5,024 nucleotides of DNA from Candidatus Hydrogenedentota bacterium (lineage in GTDB: Bacteria; Hydrogenedentota; Hydrogenedentia; Hydrogenedentales; SLHB01). Made by a program: the position numbers and the translations under genes. Positions 5,003 through 5,024 of this stretch are shown in pieces (the first letter of the stretch is position 1; every line of letters begins with the position of its first letter). Below the pieces are notes generated by a model. It had not been told where the DNA came from and made no database searches. It saw only the letters and a program-made list of their open reading frames with translations. The DNA is taken from positions 1-5,024 of the forward strand of contig JAHDWY010000397.1 in NCBI GenBank assembly GCA_023384315.1, written 5' to 3'.

Positions 5003-5024
5003 ATAACCCTTTCAGGGTATTCCA
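5003..5024 (+). repeat. REP-like array, copy 3 (start only, cut by window end)
   Basis: ATAACCCTTTCAGGGTAT at 5003-5020 is identical to 3441-3458, in the same orientation, with stem ACCCT/AGGGT around a TTC loop. The flanking bases differ, so identity is confined to the palindrome so far as the window shows. It begins 15 bp after the tnpA stop and is the probable right-end hairpin of the element. Confidence 0.75.

Larger units (their letters stand above)
4326..5020 (+). mobile_element. Candidate IS200-type element: tnpA between palindromic ends
   Basis: A single Y1 transposase gene is flanked on the left by an inverted array (4326-4450) and on the right, 15 bp after its stop, by an 18-nt palindrome (5003-5020) identical to the one heading copy 1. 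IS200/IS605-family elements lack terminal inverted repeats and instead have subterminal hairpins recognised as single strands, cut by the Y1 enzyme without target duplication. The exact ends are not established: the right array may continue past the window, and the left boundary could be hairpin a at 4436 or the whole array. No accessory tnpB is seen. A domesticated REP-associated transposase with flanking REPs is an equally good reading. Confidence 0.5.

Overview
The window (5,024 bp) is from a moderately GC-rich bacterial chromosome. The ceramidase-fold hydrolase, anhydromuramate kinase and palindrome-rich spacers around an IS200-type transposase resemble what is seen in Planctomycetes, Verrucomicrobia or Hydrogenedentes-like genomes. 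That placement rests on style and is weak; AnmK does imply a peptidoglycan-making bacterium.

Region 1 (1-688): the 3' end of a methionine sulfoxide reductase gene (msrA-like, cut by the window edge), then about 400 bp of AT-richer spacer. The spacer holds a possible promoter, a short direct repeat and an interrupted reading frame that may be a relic.

Region 2 (689-3304): two plus-strand housekeeping/catabolic genes. The first is a probably exported ceramidase-superfamily (PF04734-type) metal hydrolase. It keeps the apparent zinc ligands but has Gln where true neutral ceramidases carry the nucleophilic Ser. The second is anmK, the kinase that returns 1,6-anhydro-MurNAc from cell-wall turnover to the MurNAc-6-P pool. 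anmK probably has its own promoter in the 160-bp gap. Both genes appear to use non-ATG starts (TTG and GTG).

Region 3 (3305-5024): accessory DNA. A composite of three or four hairpins (3441-3570) recurs about 760 bp downstream in inverted orientation (4326-4450), and its leading 18-nt palindrome recurs exactly just after the transposase gene (5003-5020). Between the two inverted copies sits a small minus-strand gene for a 102-residue membrane-anchored or secreted protein resembling the SmpA/BamE fold. Between the second and third copies sits a complete Y1 (HUH) IS200-like transposase gene. The layout is REP-like array (+), passenger gene (-), REP-like array (-), tnpA (+), REP-like end (+). 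This fits an IS200-type element with palindromic ends plus a solo array probably recognised by the same enzyme. The hairpin stems differ between copies by compensatory changes, the clearest sign in the window of selected structure not explained by coding.
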